DNA of 64,000 nucleotides from Meloidogyne chitwoodi. Its lineage: Eukaryota; Nematoda; Chromadorea; Rhabditida; Meloidogynidae. Both the position numbers and the translations under genes were made by a program. Positions 9,791 through 22,351 of the stretch are shown here, piece after piece. The notes beneath the pieces are model-generated. The model was not told the origin of the DNA. It worked only from the letters and a program-made list of their open reading frames with translations, and searched no databases. The stretch is taken from assembly GCA_015183035.1 (NCBI GenBank), contig JACZZP010000006.1:1178001-1242000 (forward strand), written 5' to 3'. The first letter of the stretch is position 1; the number at the start of each line of letters is the position of its first letter.

Positions 9791-12512
9791 AACATGCAAA
9801 TTTAAGTACCAAGGATTGGTGCTACAAACTTTTTAATGATATATTCGAATTCCTCGACCAAAGTTTACCCCCCTTTAGTAAACCTGTAAATTTTAAGGGC
9901 AAGGCTCTATCTTTAACGGGAATAAAGTTAAGGAAATTTTTGCTTTATGGGGTGACTATGCAAATTTTGTATTTAGAATGGAAAATATTGATTTAAACTC
10001 AATATTCTATCATATCTTCATGGAAAAATATAAATTTCCGGAAAAAATAGTTATTTTAGTATATTTTTCATATAAGTTGAAATTCGTACACGAGGTCCCC
10101 GGCCAAATTGCATTTACTCTTTTCGCTATATTTATGCAATGGCCTTAAAGAAATCCATAATCCATATATCATTCGAAAGCCCAAATAATTTTCTACAATA
10201 GAGAATCTAAATTATTCAAATAAACCCCACCCTGAAGCCCCCGCACACCCTCATATTTCAACCTCACGTAAATTGGTCATTTTTGGTCAAAAAATTTTAA
10301 TAAAAATATTTTTAGACTCAGCTCGTCGAGGGCTTGAAAATGATATATTAGTTGCCCCATTTTAAAAATTTTGGTGTTAACCATTTTTGGTCTCTGAATT
10401 TTGGATGGAATTTTAGATCTAAAATTTCAAAAAATCATAACTTTTTTAAAAGTAACCTTTTTTGAACATTTTAAAATGTAATAAGTTATTAAAAATTATG
10501 GTTTATTTAATAAAAATACTATCAGTCTGATCCCATGACAAAAACCACAAAAAATTTTCGAAAAACGAAAATTTTCGATATTTCAGAAATTCGACCCTTA
10601 CTACCCCTAACCTTAAAATTTTTTAACTTTTTCTTCACTAATAAAATAACTAATTTTTCACTTCATCTAACAAACTTTGTTTCGTTTCAATCCAACCAAA
10701 ACTTACAAAGTTAAGGTCCATTGAATTTTTCTGAAAATATTCCAATAGGGGTATCCCTTTGGAAATATAACGTGAAAATTTTTTATTAGTTTTTTATAAA
10801 AAACGACTTTTAATGGGTAAAAATACATCCTGAACTTGAATTTAAAATCAGAAAAATTTAAAAAAAAATTTTCAAAAAGTTAGGGTCAAAAACCTTTTGA
10901 GTCCTCAATTTCGGACTCACATCTCACAAAATTTTAACCCGAGACTCAAGTGGCTCACAAACTTTTTGTAGCCACATCTCCTGGCCACAGATTCCTCAAC
11001 TACATCCAAATCCTCCGACTTAATTTTCCCACTCAAAAATCCAATTTAAATCTTCATTCGGCCATTTCAGTGCCACACTCAAACTCGGCACCAAAATGAC
11101 CATGCCTAGTAAATTCCTCATACTCGATTGCCTATTCTCCAAAAATTTTCACAGCATACTTTTAGAATTGATTAAAAAGGCCTTTTCTTTGCCACACTCA
11201 ACTTTGCACCAAAATGACCCATTCCATTTAAGTCCCCTTAACCCATTACCTATTATTTCTCAATAAATAAATTTTTATTGAAAATTTAAATCAAAACGCC
11301 CTGTTCAGTGCTACACTCAACTCCGGCACCAAAATAACCCATCCCAAAAAATTCCCCGTATCCGTTTACACATTATCCCTTCCAAACATTTTCCACTATA
11401 TCCCCCTGTTTGCTTAATAGCTTTTGCAATTTTTCGTCACTAAGGCAATTTATGGACAAAATGCCAGCATTTAAAAAGGGTTGAGAAGGCAAAACGCCCC
11501 TTAGAGTTGAGATTTTTCAAAAAAATTTTTTTCTAAAATTATCTACTAATCGTGCTCTAGTGCCCTCCCAGCGGAAGTTTTCCGCTATCTCTCCCCGTTC
11601 CCGAGATAGACCCGGAGCGGGGGCTGTTTCGGCGGGAAGGGACCCCCGGACCAAAAAATTGGAAGTTTTCCCAAATGCCCCACGAAAAGTACCCCCCAGA
11701 ATGTCGCACTTATAAATCTCTCCCGGTCCCCATTAGAGCCCTGAATTTTGATTTATGCGAATGTTAACTTATTTATATATTCTTTTGAAAATATATTTAA
11801 ATATTAAAAGTAAGAAAAAGTAACAATATAAAATTTATATATATAATATTTTGTTTTGAATAATAGTGCGTTAATACCGACCTAGAATAACAATCGGAAA
11901 CTTATTGTCTTAAAATAAACAAGCACCGGTAAAAATTTGCTTTCACACATACAAAGAAACTTTTAGTAAAAATCCAATAAAACGAAACTAACTACTTATT
12001 ACCAAACACAATTATCTATCACCATTTAATACTTCCTTATAATATTAAATATCACAATTAGTTTAAGCTAACCCATAAAGGTAAAGCAATTCCAAAATTC
12101 ATCAAAAGTGCCACTTCAAGGGCAGTAAAATCATTACTTTTTACTTGAGTAATTAAACCAACAAGTGTGTCAAAGCTAAAAACATAAAAAGTTTAAACAT
12201 ATAAATTTAAGGCGAGAAGTAAAAAAAACTAATTTTAAAACTTCAAATTAATGCTAAAAAAACTCTGACAGACATACATACTATATTTTTCATTTTTGCT
12301 TCTCTAATACTGAGTGAGTTAAATAAGAAACATTCTACATCTAAAATTTTCAGTTTTTAAAATAGGGGACGTTTCGAATGTTACTCTGAATCGTCCCTTT
12401 TTCCAGAAATTAAAAAAAAATAGAAAAAGATACCTTTGCTAACAATTTCATTTTCAATTAATAAGAATAAGTAATTTTGTTTCATTAAGGTCTCAAAATT
12501 TGAAGAAATTCA
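9791..12512. other. Gene-free repeat region before mars-1
   Basis: Bases 10225-10960 are the third copy of the dispersed repeat found at 1-1245, including the shared text cccgagactcaagtgg. Between 11060 and 11350 a block of about 120 bases around cactcaactccggcaccaaaat recurs three times with divergence. Bases 11560-11740 are a GC-rich patch (gagatagacccggagcgggg) in an otherwise AT-rich background. From 11750 to 12512 only AT-rich sequence, which presumably holds the mars-1 promoter, is seen. Confidence 0.55.
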
Positions 12513-15500
12513 ATGATTACTCAATTTAATCGCTTTGCAGAACCAAATTTTCTTCAAAGTCAACCACCTGATACAATGTAACTGATAATTTTATTTTATT
12601 AAACTATTTTAAGAGTCCCAATTGAGGGCCGTCGAAATATATTAGTTTGTGCTGCTCTTCCTTATGTGAATAATGTACCACACTTGGGAAACATTATTGG
12701 TGCTGTATTAAGTGCTGATGTTTTTATGAGGTATTGCCGCATGCGAGAATATCAGTGTCTTTATATATGTGGCACAGATGAATATGGAACAGCAACTGAA
12801 ATTCGTGCACTGTCAGGTATTTTTTAAAGTCAACTTTTTAAATTCACTTTATTGGGCAATCCTTAACAATTGGGGCTCCACCTCAAATATTCGCAGTGGC
12901 ATAGTAAAAATGTGTTTTTAGGGGTTATCGAGGTCGCTGATTACGAATTTGATCTTATCACAAATCCTTATCATTTTATCACTAATTTTAAAAATCAAAG
13001 ATTTTATCAAGATTTTCGCTCATTTGCTGATTACATGCTGGGCATAGTGGGGGTACAATGTAAAATGTTACGTTGTTGTAAAAATTTAATGGCAGATTCT
13101 TTTTTATTAATAAGCAGAGTAATTTGGAAAGTATCCATGATAAAATCTTTGATTTTTAAAATTAGTGATAAAATGATAAGGATTTGTGATAAGATCAAAT
13201 TCGTAATCAGCGACCTCGATAACCCCTAAAAACACATTTTTACTATGCCACTGCGAATATTTGAGGTGGAGCCCCAATTGTTAAGGATTGCCCTTTATTG
13301 TAACTTATTGTTTTGCTGGCTATTTAATCTTACTAAATTTTAGAGAAAGTTTCACCAAGAGAAATTTGTGATAAATTTCACAAACTTCATAAAGATGCTT
13401 ATGAATGGTTTGGCATTGATTTTGATTGTTTTGGGCGAACATCTTCCGAACATCAAATAGAGTGAATTTTTTTTAAATTTATAGAAAATCTTACTTTTTT
13501 CCAGAATTGTCCAGGATATTTTTCTTAAAATCCATAATAATGGATTTACTTCATTTGACATTCAGAAACAGCTACATTGTTCGAATTGTCAAAAGTAAAA
13601 TATTTTATTTTTCTAATTTTGTTTTTTCGAAGTCCTTGTAACAAAAAAATCGGGTTCGAAAAGATTAACTTTAATAAAAAAATTTTAACATTTTTTGTTA
13701 ACTCCAGATTTCTTGCCGATCGTTTCGTTGCAGGAATTTGTCCTCATTGTAAATTTCTAGATGCTCGTGGTGATCAATGCGATAAATGTGGTCGACTTTT
13801 GGATGGTGTAGAACTTCTTGAACCAAAATGTCTTATTTGTGGAAGTGAGCCACGTATAGAGGAGTCTGAGCACATTTTTTTGAATTTAGATCAATTATCG
13901 GTTTTTTCATTTTAAATCTAAAATTTTCTAACAATAAGATTATTTTACTGAAATAAGTTTGATTTGGATTTATTTCCTTGCGATTGTTCAAAAACAATAC
14001 ATAATCATTAAATTTCATAAATTTTGTGGTACTTTTTGGTTATGCGGCCGAAAGTCCACAAGTTTTATCCGCAACTCTATACTATATTGCTATAATTATT
14101 ATGGGGGCTAAAATCAAAAGTTTTTTGCTAAAATATTATTTTCAGTCAAAAGTTCAAAACTATTTGGATAATGTCATAGACTCTCCTAACTCGCATTGGT
14201 CTTCAAATGCAATTGCTATCACTCGTTCTTGGATGAAGACTGGACTTGAACGTCGTTCTATTACTCGCGATTTAAAATGGGGTATTCCTGTTCCAATCAG
14301 TCAATTTTCTTCAAAAGTTTTTTACGTTTGGTTTGATGCTTTAATTGGCTATTTATCTATCACTAAATCTCTACTTGGCCCTAAATGGATTGATTGGTGG
14401 AAAAATCCAGATAGTGTTGAACTTTATAATTTTCTTGGCAAAGATAATGTCCCTTTTCATTCAATTATTTTTCCTGCTTCACTTTTAGCAACTGGTGAAA
14501 ATTATACAAAACCAAGGTAATTTTCTTTAATTTTAATAATCGTTTTTTTAATTTAAAGGCATATGTGTGCAACAGAATATTTAAATTATGAAGACCAAAA
14601 GTTTAGCAAATCAAGAGGTGTTGGTGTTTTTGGAGACACAGTTGCCCAAATTGGCATTCCAGCAGATGTTTTACGTTTTTATTTAATCTATATGCGTCCA
14701 GAAGGACAAGACACTTCTTTCTGTTGGGATGATTTGGTTTTAAAGGTTTTAATAAAAATAATATTAATAATTTTATTATATTTTTTCTTTTAAGGTCAAC
14801 TCTGAATTACTCGCCAACTTAGGCAATTTTGTTCATCGTGCACTTAGTTTTCTTTCCACCTTTTTTTCTGGAATACAACCCGACATTGAAATAGGCCCAA
14901 TAGAAGAGGAGCTTTTTATCCGAATTGATGAAGATTTAAACGAATTTATCTGTGCTATGGAAGATGTTCGAATGCGTGATGCTCTTCATAGAATTTTATC
15001 AATATCTCGGCGTGGTAACCAATATATGCAAGCTGGACAGCCTTGGGTTTTGATTAAAAGTGATAAAAAGGAAGACAAGTAATTTTTTATATATAATTTT
15101 CTTAAATAAATTCGAAAAATTTTCTAACATCTTTATTAAAAAAAATTTTGGGTGTTGTGAGCTATTTATTCTCTGCGCTCACAATAAAATCTTTCTTTCA
15201 GATTTTTAATTATTCGTTTCAATGATTTAGAATTTTTACATAATTTTAAAATTCTCCAAATCAAATTTTTAGCTATTTATTTTCACAAATTTAGGCAGCG
15301 TGCTCAAACAATAATTGGTGTCTCTGCAAATTTATCTCTTCTTCTTTCAATAATGCTTCAACCATTCATGCCTACAACAAGTGAACAAATCCGTGAACAA
15401 TGCAATATTCCTTCACCGATGATTCTTCCCGAACACTTCACTTTACTTCTCAAGTCTGGACATAAACATAATAAGGTAGTTTTGTTTGTATTTTTAAAGA

Positions 15501-17298
15501 TTTGCCATTTTATAATTTTTATATTTTTGAATAAATGGTGTTCTAATACGCAAAAGTATTATTCGTAAAAATAACAATTTATCTTTTAAATTATTACAGA
15601 TTTTAATTTTTATCTTTCTTTTTTTATTTTATTTTTCTTTTATTATAGAAATGAAAAAATTAATCTTTGAGAAATATGTCTTTTTTATTTATTGAACTTA
15701 TGATTTCAATTTATTGATTTCTTTTAGCATTCTCTCAAAACCAAATATTTGTTACATGATATATTATTTATTTTCTTTTGCTTCTCTCTTCTATATAATT
15801 TTTGTCTATTTTTGAGATAATACTTGATTTCTTAATCTATTACTTTAAACTAGCTATTAGATTCGATTTTGGATTTATTTTTATATTTTATTAATTTTAG
15901 CCTTCACCATTATTTACAAAAATCGAGCCCACTAAAGTTAAAGAGTGGAAGGAACTTTTTGGTGGCGATCAAACTTCAAAAGTTGTAGCAGTCAACGGCG
16001 CTGTTAACGATAAAACATCACCTAAAAAAAGCAAACAACATAATCAACAGAAAAAATGTATTATATATATTCTAACCTTTATTATTCTTCCCGTAAGACA
16101 TTTCCAAAAATTTTCGATGGAATTTTATATGACATTAATGGTTTTAGGACAGCTATTTTAAGTTTTTTTGGTTTAAAATTATTTGTACTCAAATATTTTA
16201 GCAAAAATGATTTCATCTGAGACTAATATTGTTGATTTTTCCTCTGTTGACATCAATAAATTATACAATGAAGTTTTGGCAAAGTTTCAAAAAGCAAGTT
16301 AGTTAATTATTTTATTAATTTTTTATTAATTCTTTTTCAGAAGATATTTTTGTTGCAAAGGAAATGTCTCGATTAGATGCAGAGAATAAAGTTTTGCGTG
16401 AGCAAATTGAAGAGTTTAAAATTAAATGTGGCTATGTTGGACCGTTATTTTCGCCGCCTATAAATAAATGTATTTTTTCTTAATAAATTTATAAATATTT
16501 CTCTGCTTACAATTAGCCAGCGAACTTTCAATCAAAACACCATTCAATAACAACTTAGGGTCGGAAAATGTAAATAAGACTCCAAAAAATGTGGCGCCGA
16601 CTGCCGAAAATGGTGAAAATAGTGTTCAAAAGCCAAAACAATCGAAAAAGTCCGAACCTAAAAAAGTTGCTCCCGTAGTTGGTGATGGAAGTGGTGTTGA
16701 AATTGATATTGGCCGATTAGATCTTCGAGTAGGCAGAATTATCCAAGCGAAGAAACATCCAGATGCCGATGCTCTTTATGTAGAAGAAATTGACATAGGT
16801 GAAGATAAGCCACGAACGGTCGTTTCTGGACTTGTTCGTTTCGTTCCGTTGGAAGAGGTTGATTGGAGGATTTTATTATACTTTATAAATACCCAAACTA
16901 TATAGATGCAAAATAAATTGGTCGTTTGTCTCTGCAATTTAAAGCCAGCAAAGATGCGTGGTATTGAATCGCAAGCAATGGTTATGTGTGCATCTACTCA
17001 AGAAAAAGTTGAAATATTGGAAATTGATCCAAGTTGTGAGCCTGGTGATATTATCATTTGCGAGTCTTTTGCTCATCGACCTGATTTGCCTTTCATGAAT
17101 CCGAAGAAGAAAATATGGGAAGGAATAGCTCCGGTGAGTTTTATTAACAATAAGTTTTTTAAGTTTTAAATTTTTTAATCGTAGGATTTATCAGTCTCAG
17201 AGGCAGGCGAGTGTATCTACAAAGGGCACCCGTTGCGCGTATTTCGAAATGGTTCAGCACTAAAAGCGAGAACATTATTTAATGTGCCAGTTAAATGA
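12513..17298 (+). CDS. mars-1: Cytoplasmic methionyl-tRNA synthetase with C-terminal tRNA-binding domain
   Basis: This enzyme charges tRNA-Met in the cytosol. Fifteen exons were read: 12513-12577, 12614-12816, 13344-13461, 13505-13594, 13708-13900, 14146-14516, 14559-14745, 14795-15078, 15295-15475, 15901-16057, 16202-16297, 16341-16469, 16517-16857, 16906-17133 and 17185-17298. They join in phase to 2757 bases, 918 residues. The class I HIGH signature is HLGN at 45-48. A zinc-type cluster includes C170, C173, C183 and C186. The KMSKS loop is KFSKS at 361-365. After the anticodon-binding helices comes a charged linker (about 640-750), then an EMAPII/Arc1-like tRNA-binding domain (about 753-918, starting [13 protein letters not shown]), as in other nematode MetRS. 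A polyadenylation-type AATAAA lies at 17414. Intron 2 carries a transposon (12854-13293). The start is the only upstream Met in frame; exon 1 is short but in phase. Confidence 0.95.
12854..13293. mobile_element. 440-bp non-autonomous DNA transposon with 156-bp perfect TIRs
   Basis: The left arm 12854-13009 and the right arm 13138-13293 are exact reverse complements by eye over 156 bases, separated by a 128-base unique loop. The ends read GGGCAATCC and GGATTGCCC. A 6-bp target duplication TTTATT flanks it (12848-12853 and 13294-13299). It sits wholly inside intron 2 of mars-1. A 119-codon open frame across it is formed by the hairpin and is not a gene. The superfamily is not assigned. If transcribed with mars-1, it would fold into a long double-stranded RNA. 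Confidence 0.92.
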
Positions 17299-17469
17299 TA
17301 TCACACTTTTTATTGATGTAAATTTAATTCTTATCAAGGCTACTCAAGACCAATTTTTTAATTGACCGGATCTTGTTCTTTATATTGTTGTCTTATGTTT
17401 TGTTGTTATATGAAATAAATGTTTTTCTCTCTTCACTTTTTAAATTTTTTATACATTTTAAGATTTAAC
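17299..17469. other. mars-1 3' flank
   Basis: AT-rich 3' untranslated sequence with AATAAA at 17414-17419. It ends in GATTTAAC (17462-17469), the left target-site duplication of the adjacent MITE. Confidence 0.6.
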
Positions 17470-18048
17470 GGTACTTGTGCCATTATCGCCCACCCCTCCT
17501 TCTTCAATGCCGCGCCTCATTTTATTGCGCCGAAAAAATACTCTGGACTGCCTTTGCTTGAAAGTGCCCCAAGAAAATTTTGATGTGTAAATATTTTATA
17601 AATTAATAAAAAAGAAGCAAAACAACGGAAATTAAAAAGGAGGCATAAAATTATTAATCCCATCCAAAATAGTATCAAAAAAAAATTGTGGCCGAACGAC
17701 GGAACATAAATTCATCATTGTATCCACGAAGATGATGGGGAGATTACGCTCTTTATGCCAGGTCCCCCGTCGTTGAAAACATCTAATACTTCCTAATTCT
17801 TGATCACCATTTCCAAGTTCAGACGAATTAATTGATCATAGTTCATTTTAATAATGTTTTTAATTTTTACAAATTATGGTACAATTAATAGTAACTCTAT
17901 CATTTAAATTCCAAATTTACCACGCCTTTACACATCAAAATTTTCTTGGGGCACTTTCAATCAAAGGCAGTCTAGAGTATTTTTTCGGCGCAATAAAATG
18001 AGGCGCGGCATTGAAGAAGGAGGGGTGGGCGATAAGGGCATAAGTACC
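17470..18048. mobile_element. Merlin-like MITE, copy 1 (8-bp TSD)
   Basis: This 579-bp element begins GGTACTTGTGCC and ends GGCATAAGTACC, with inverted arms of about 120 bases that include cttcaatgccgcgcc. The flanks are exact 8-bp duplications GATTTAAC at 17462-17469 and 18049-18056. The interior, read on the minus strand, is a degenerate frame-shifted copy of the short coding remnant that is intact in the second copy (59391-59967). The TSD length and the remnant fit a deletion derivative of a Merlin (IS1016/ISXO2-type) transposon. That assignment is inference. Confidence 0.85.
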
Positions 18049-18422
18049 GATTTAACATCTCTTTACATTTTATGTACATTCTACTTTCTTACTCTAAGAT
18101 ATATAATTCTTTTTCTTCTCTTTTAAGGGTAGCACTTTAGTTACATCGTTAATGTGTGAGTGTTTTTACTTCTAGCGGTGGCCGCACTTATTAACAACCC
18201 TCGTCTAACCATCCCCAACTATCTACCCTCTTACCATTAATGTATTGATTTGAGTTCACACAACTATATATTCACCCAACATTTAACATTAAATACATTT
18301 GTCATATGTAGTATGTGTAGCTCATTATGCATATCGAATTATTCGCTACTCAAAAACTAATATCCAGTAATATCCCTTCTGAGTAAATTAGTTCTAGTCA
18401 TTATTAAAAACTATTTTAAGCA

Positions 18423-19944
18423 ATGGAGTTTTTAAAACATGAAATGAATGAATTCGTTCCTGATGCAAAAAATGAATCAAGCATTCGACGTTCAGCAGAA
18501 CTTTATAGAGCAACAAATCAAGTTTTTAAAGCAGAGCGTGAGGATATTACACTTCAACGACTACTGTTTAGCGTTATTATTGGTGACCATTATGATATTC
18601 TTTTTAATGGAACAAGCAATGAACGTGCTCCTTTATGGGAGGAGATTCGTTTATTTATGATTGAGAATGGAGCGGTTACTTTAGTTGATAAAGATTGGAA
18701 ATATACGGCTAGTTGTTATTGGCAGAATATTCGAAAGGTGAATAGAATTAATTTAATAATTAAAATTTATTTAATTTAAACTCATTAATTTTAATCAGGA
18801 ATCAATTCGACGTATGGCAAAAATGAAATTAGGTATGATGAAGCAAGCAAGACCTGGCCAACTTGAATTAGATCGTCTTGTCAGCATTGTTATTGAAAAA
18901 CGAGGATGTGGTTCGGTAGCATTATTAATAAATGTTACAATTTTTAATAAATATATTTAAATAGCTTGAAACTGTTATAAATCATTATGGTCTTGCATAT
19001 ATTGAGCGTGAGTCCGGAGGTGGGACTAAAAATATTGATAAAGAAGAGGACGATGCGATTCAAGAAAAGGCTTCAACTAGTTCAAATAATAATTTTGGTC
19101 AAAGAAAACAAATTAGAAATTCAGCAAGTCCAGGTTTAATAAATAAAATCAAAAATTGAAATTAAATAAATATTAAGATGTTTACGAAGATCAAAATAAT
19201 CATCAATTTGTTAATAATCAATCTCCTTTAGATCAACTTATAAAGAATACATCAATTAAAATTTCTGTTCAGAATCAGCAGCAACAAAATCAAACAACAA
19301 CTTCACATATTAGCCAGCCAGTATTTTCTGGAAATTCTTGTAGTCAAAAGGTTTTAGTTTAATTTTTTAAATACTCTGATTATTTATATTTTATAGGCTA
19401 AAATTTTTGAATAAAAATTGTATTAGATATTCTATAATTTTTAAAGATGGTATATAACTAGAAATTTGAGATATCTGAGAATGTGGAATAATTTAAACAA
19501 TTTTAAATAATGTATTAAGTTAGTGATGCCACGATGATTACAATTATCCTCGTGGCATGAACTGAACAATATAATTTATTTTGTTTATTGACTAAACTTT
19601 ATTTAAAATGACTTCTCTCTTTACAAGTGCAGAATTCTACTAATGCCGATTCATCAATAAATGAAAATCAAAACAGTCCAGCTTCATTTTCTTCCTCTTC
19701 CCAACAACTGGGAATGATAGTAGCCAAAACCCATTCACAATTAATTGGTGGTGGTCATGGTCAAATGGCAGCAGAATTCGAAACACATTTAAAACAATTA
19801 ATTAATGGTTATAAAGCTTGGATGTTTGATCAACTTTTTCATCAACATGGTGAGACTGAAGATGAATCTGAAGCTGTTGGCGTTATTAGCCTTCATCGAC
19901 AGCATCAAACGACTGGAACAGATGTAAAAAGACCAAGATTGTGA
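18423..19944 (+). CDS. Uncharacterised protein, possible Myb/SANT-like DNA-binding domain
   Basis: I do not recognise this gene. Five exons (18423-18737, 18799-18915, 18965-19133, 19178-19350, 19633-19944) join in phase to 361 residues. The first 150 residues are helical and charged. A block from WEEIRLFM through a tryptophan-spaced helix to YWQNIRK and then RRMAKMK (exon 1 to exon 2) has the look of a trihelix or Myb/SANT-like DNA-binding unit. This is a pattern judgement and not a family hit. The middle is Gln/Asn/Ser-rich and disordered. The last exon holds a more ordered helix (MAAEFETHLKQLINGYKAW) and ends in a basic KRPRL, a possible nuclear signal. A nuclear regulatory role is plausible but unproven. 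Confidence 0.75.
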
Positions 19945-20153
19945 ATTTTTAAAAATAATTAATTACACAAAATAAACGAAGACATTTTAAATTTACAATA
20001 TTAGTCTAATATATCTATACATATATTTTGTTTATCCAATAATGGTTATAATTTATTTTCGATTTTATTAAAGATTGGTCACGAATTAATTTACATATTA
20101 TTCTTTAATGATTTTTAATTTTATTTAAAATATAAAAAATAAATTCTTTTTAT

Positions 20154-22017
20154 TTATCCAATCATATTTTGTGTATTTTGATTATTATTTGTTAAGCCTA
20201 TATTAGTAATAGGTGAAATTTTATTTTGCATTGTTTTGATGAAAAATATATATTTTTTAATAAGAATTTTTGTATCTGTTCGAACTGTTTTATTTAAAAT
20301 GAAATAAATAACTGGAGGAAAACCTAAAAATTAATAATTTTAAATTTTTATATATTTTTTAATATTTATCAATTTTATTTTTAAACAAACTTACCATGAA
20401 TATGCAACCTAGAAATAAATTGAAAATTAAAAATAAATTAAGTATTCATATATTTTTATAAAATCTAGAAAGCAAAAGTTTTAAATTAATTAATTACCAA
20501 GAAAAATGTGCAATCATTAGAGGTAAAACGCCATGATCTTCATATTGCATATTATAAGCGTAGGCAATCCCTGCTGAAGTGTTAAACATTGAAATAATAA
20601 ATACTTGAATAAAAACCTTTAAAAAATATTAAATAATTTAAATAAATTTATTAAACCATTTTTTCTTCTTTTGTCACACGGTCGGATAATTCTCTAGCTT
20701 TAAAGAAAAAACAAATAATAAATAAACCATAAATTATTGGTGATCCTACAGCTAATATTGTATTATGTATTGTAAATTCAAATAAATCTTCTTCAAACTA
20801 AAATAAATAATATTTTTAAAAAGGTATTTTTTTACAATTTCAGATCTAAAAGGTTTATATCCAATTAATGGATCAAATAAAACTTCAAATGTTAGTCCAT
20901 TAAAAATATAAGGATGACGAAATAAAAGCCAATAAAGTCCATATAAATTACAAAAAATAATCCAAATATAAACACGATAACCATGAAAAAGTATTTTTGC
21001 AATATTTGGAAATGCCATTTCAATACATCGATTTATTCCCAAAATCTTAAATTAAATATTTGTTTTTAAATGTTTTATATTATAAAAACCAAATCAGCAC
21101 AACATTCAGCAGCCCAAAAAACTGAAAACTTAATTCTTTCAATTAATGTTTTTAATTAAAAAAAAAGATACTATACATAAAGCGCTTACTCACTTAAATA
21201 ATTGTGTTAGAATTAGGGACTTGGCCAGTTTAAGAAAATAAACTTACATAAAAGTGTACAACCAACAAAATAAGTAAAAATAGGTGAAGAACAATATACA
21301 ACACCATTTAAACTTAAAATTCCATGAGCAAATGTAGGTGCCCAAAGTGTTCCAATATCCAATATTGAAATATAAATTAAGAGAATATAAATTGAATTTT
21401 TTGATTTATTTTTCCAAAAAGAATAAATACAAGGAAAATATAAAGGCTAAAAAATTTAATTAAAAATATATAATTTATTTATAATAAAACCAGCGTAGGT
21501 ATGCTCAGATCAGTGTATAAAATTATGGGGAAAATTAATAACATGGGGAATTAAAAAAATACTTTAGGGAGACGCGCCGAGGGGAATTGAAAATATTTTG
21601 GGCGTTGAAAGCCTGCGGCTTTGAAAGGGTCCTAGCAGGGATTTTTGCTTGGAATATGTGCGTCATGAGCGGTATGAAGTTGTGGTGGTTTAAAAGTCGT
21701 GGTGGAGGCAAAAGTGGTGGTGCAACCCTCCGGCGTATGAGGGCCTTCGGTCCTCAAACGCCTCTAAAGTTTGGAAATTTTTGGTGGGTTAAAAGTCGTG
21801 GTGGAGGCAAAAGTGGTGGTGCAACCTTCCGGCGTTTAATTAAAAATATATAATTTATTTATAATAAAATAATTACATAATAAATAAATCCAAGTATTAT
21901 ACAAATAATTGCAGCTATTGGATATTGTCTTTTTTCAATTGGTATATCATCAACATTAATTCCTGTACAATTATAAATTTTATCAAATTCTTTGTGATTC
22001 CATAATATAAACTCCAT
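20154..22017 (-). CDS. Srt-family serpentine chemoreceptor (7TM GPCR)
   Basis: This is a seven-transmembrane receptor of the nematode Srt class, which normally senses odorants or tastants in sensory neurons. Eight exons from high to low coordinate are 22017-21877, 21446-21248, 21121-21090, 21045-20836, 20797-20657, 20616-20498, 20408-20395 and 20323-20154. They join in phase to 341 residues. Family marks are the N-terminal YNC and IPIEKRQYP, a first helix ending GFIYYPLYFPC, the ILGINRCIEM segment after helix 3, and the helix 6-7 motif FSWLHIHGFPPVIYF followed by LNKTVR. Exons 3 (32 nt) and 7 (14 nt) are tiny but needed for frame and motif. Intron 1 holds a GC-rich insertion. No stop or frameshift was seen, so the gene looks functional. 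Confidence 0.88.
21455..21869. mobile_element. GC-rich insertion bounded by a 35-bp direct duplication
   Basis: An exact 35-base direct repeat (tttaattaaaaatatataat...) lies at 21455-21489 and 21835-21869. The 345 bases between (21490-21834) are far richer in G and C than the surrounding intron. They contain a roughly 50-base block (gtcgtggtggaggcaaaag) twice, near 21684 and 21783, and small hairpins such as aagcctgcggctt. The structure looks like an insertion with a long target-site duplication. The element type is unknown. It lies in intron 1 of the Srt gene. Confidence 0.8.
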
Positions 22018-22351
22018 TTTAAAAAATAATTTATTAAGAGCAATCAGATATATTTATTTATTTATTTATATACTCTTTAAAAAACTAAAAAAAATAATAA
22101 TATTAATTCTAACATTAATTTAAAAATAATTAAGATATAGTATCTGCAATTTTATTTTTTTAATATTTTATTATCTAATCTGCTCTTTTATGTTATCAAT
22201 TTAATAATTAAAAAATTGCATAAATATTTTAACTTTAAAATTATTTTAAAAAATTAAAACTAAATAATATGTTATTAAATAATATTTTAATTAATATACG
22301 TACATATATATTTTATAATATGTAATTAAAAAATATTTAAAAGATAATTAC

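Noticed and set aside
12870..13229. 119-codon plus frame in mars-1 intron 2
   Set aside because: It is formed by the two inverted arms of the transposon; its ends are translations of reverse-complementary DNA.
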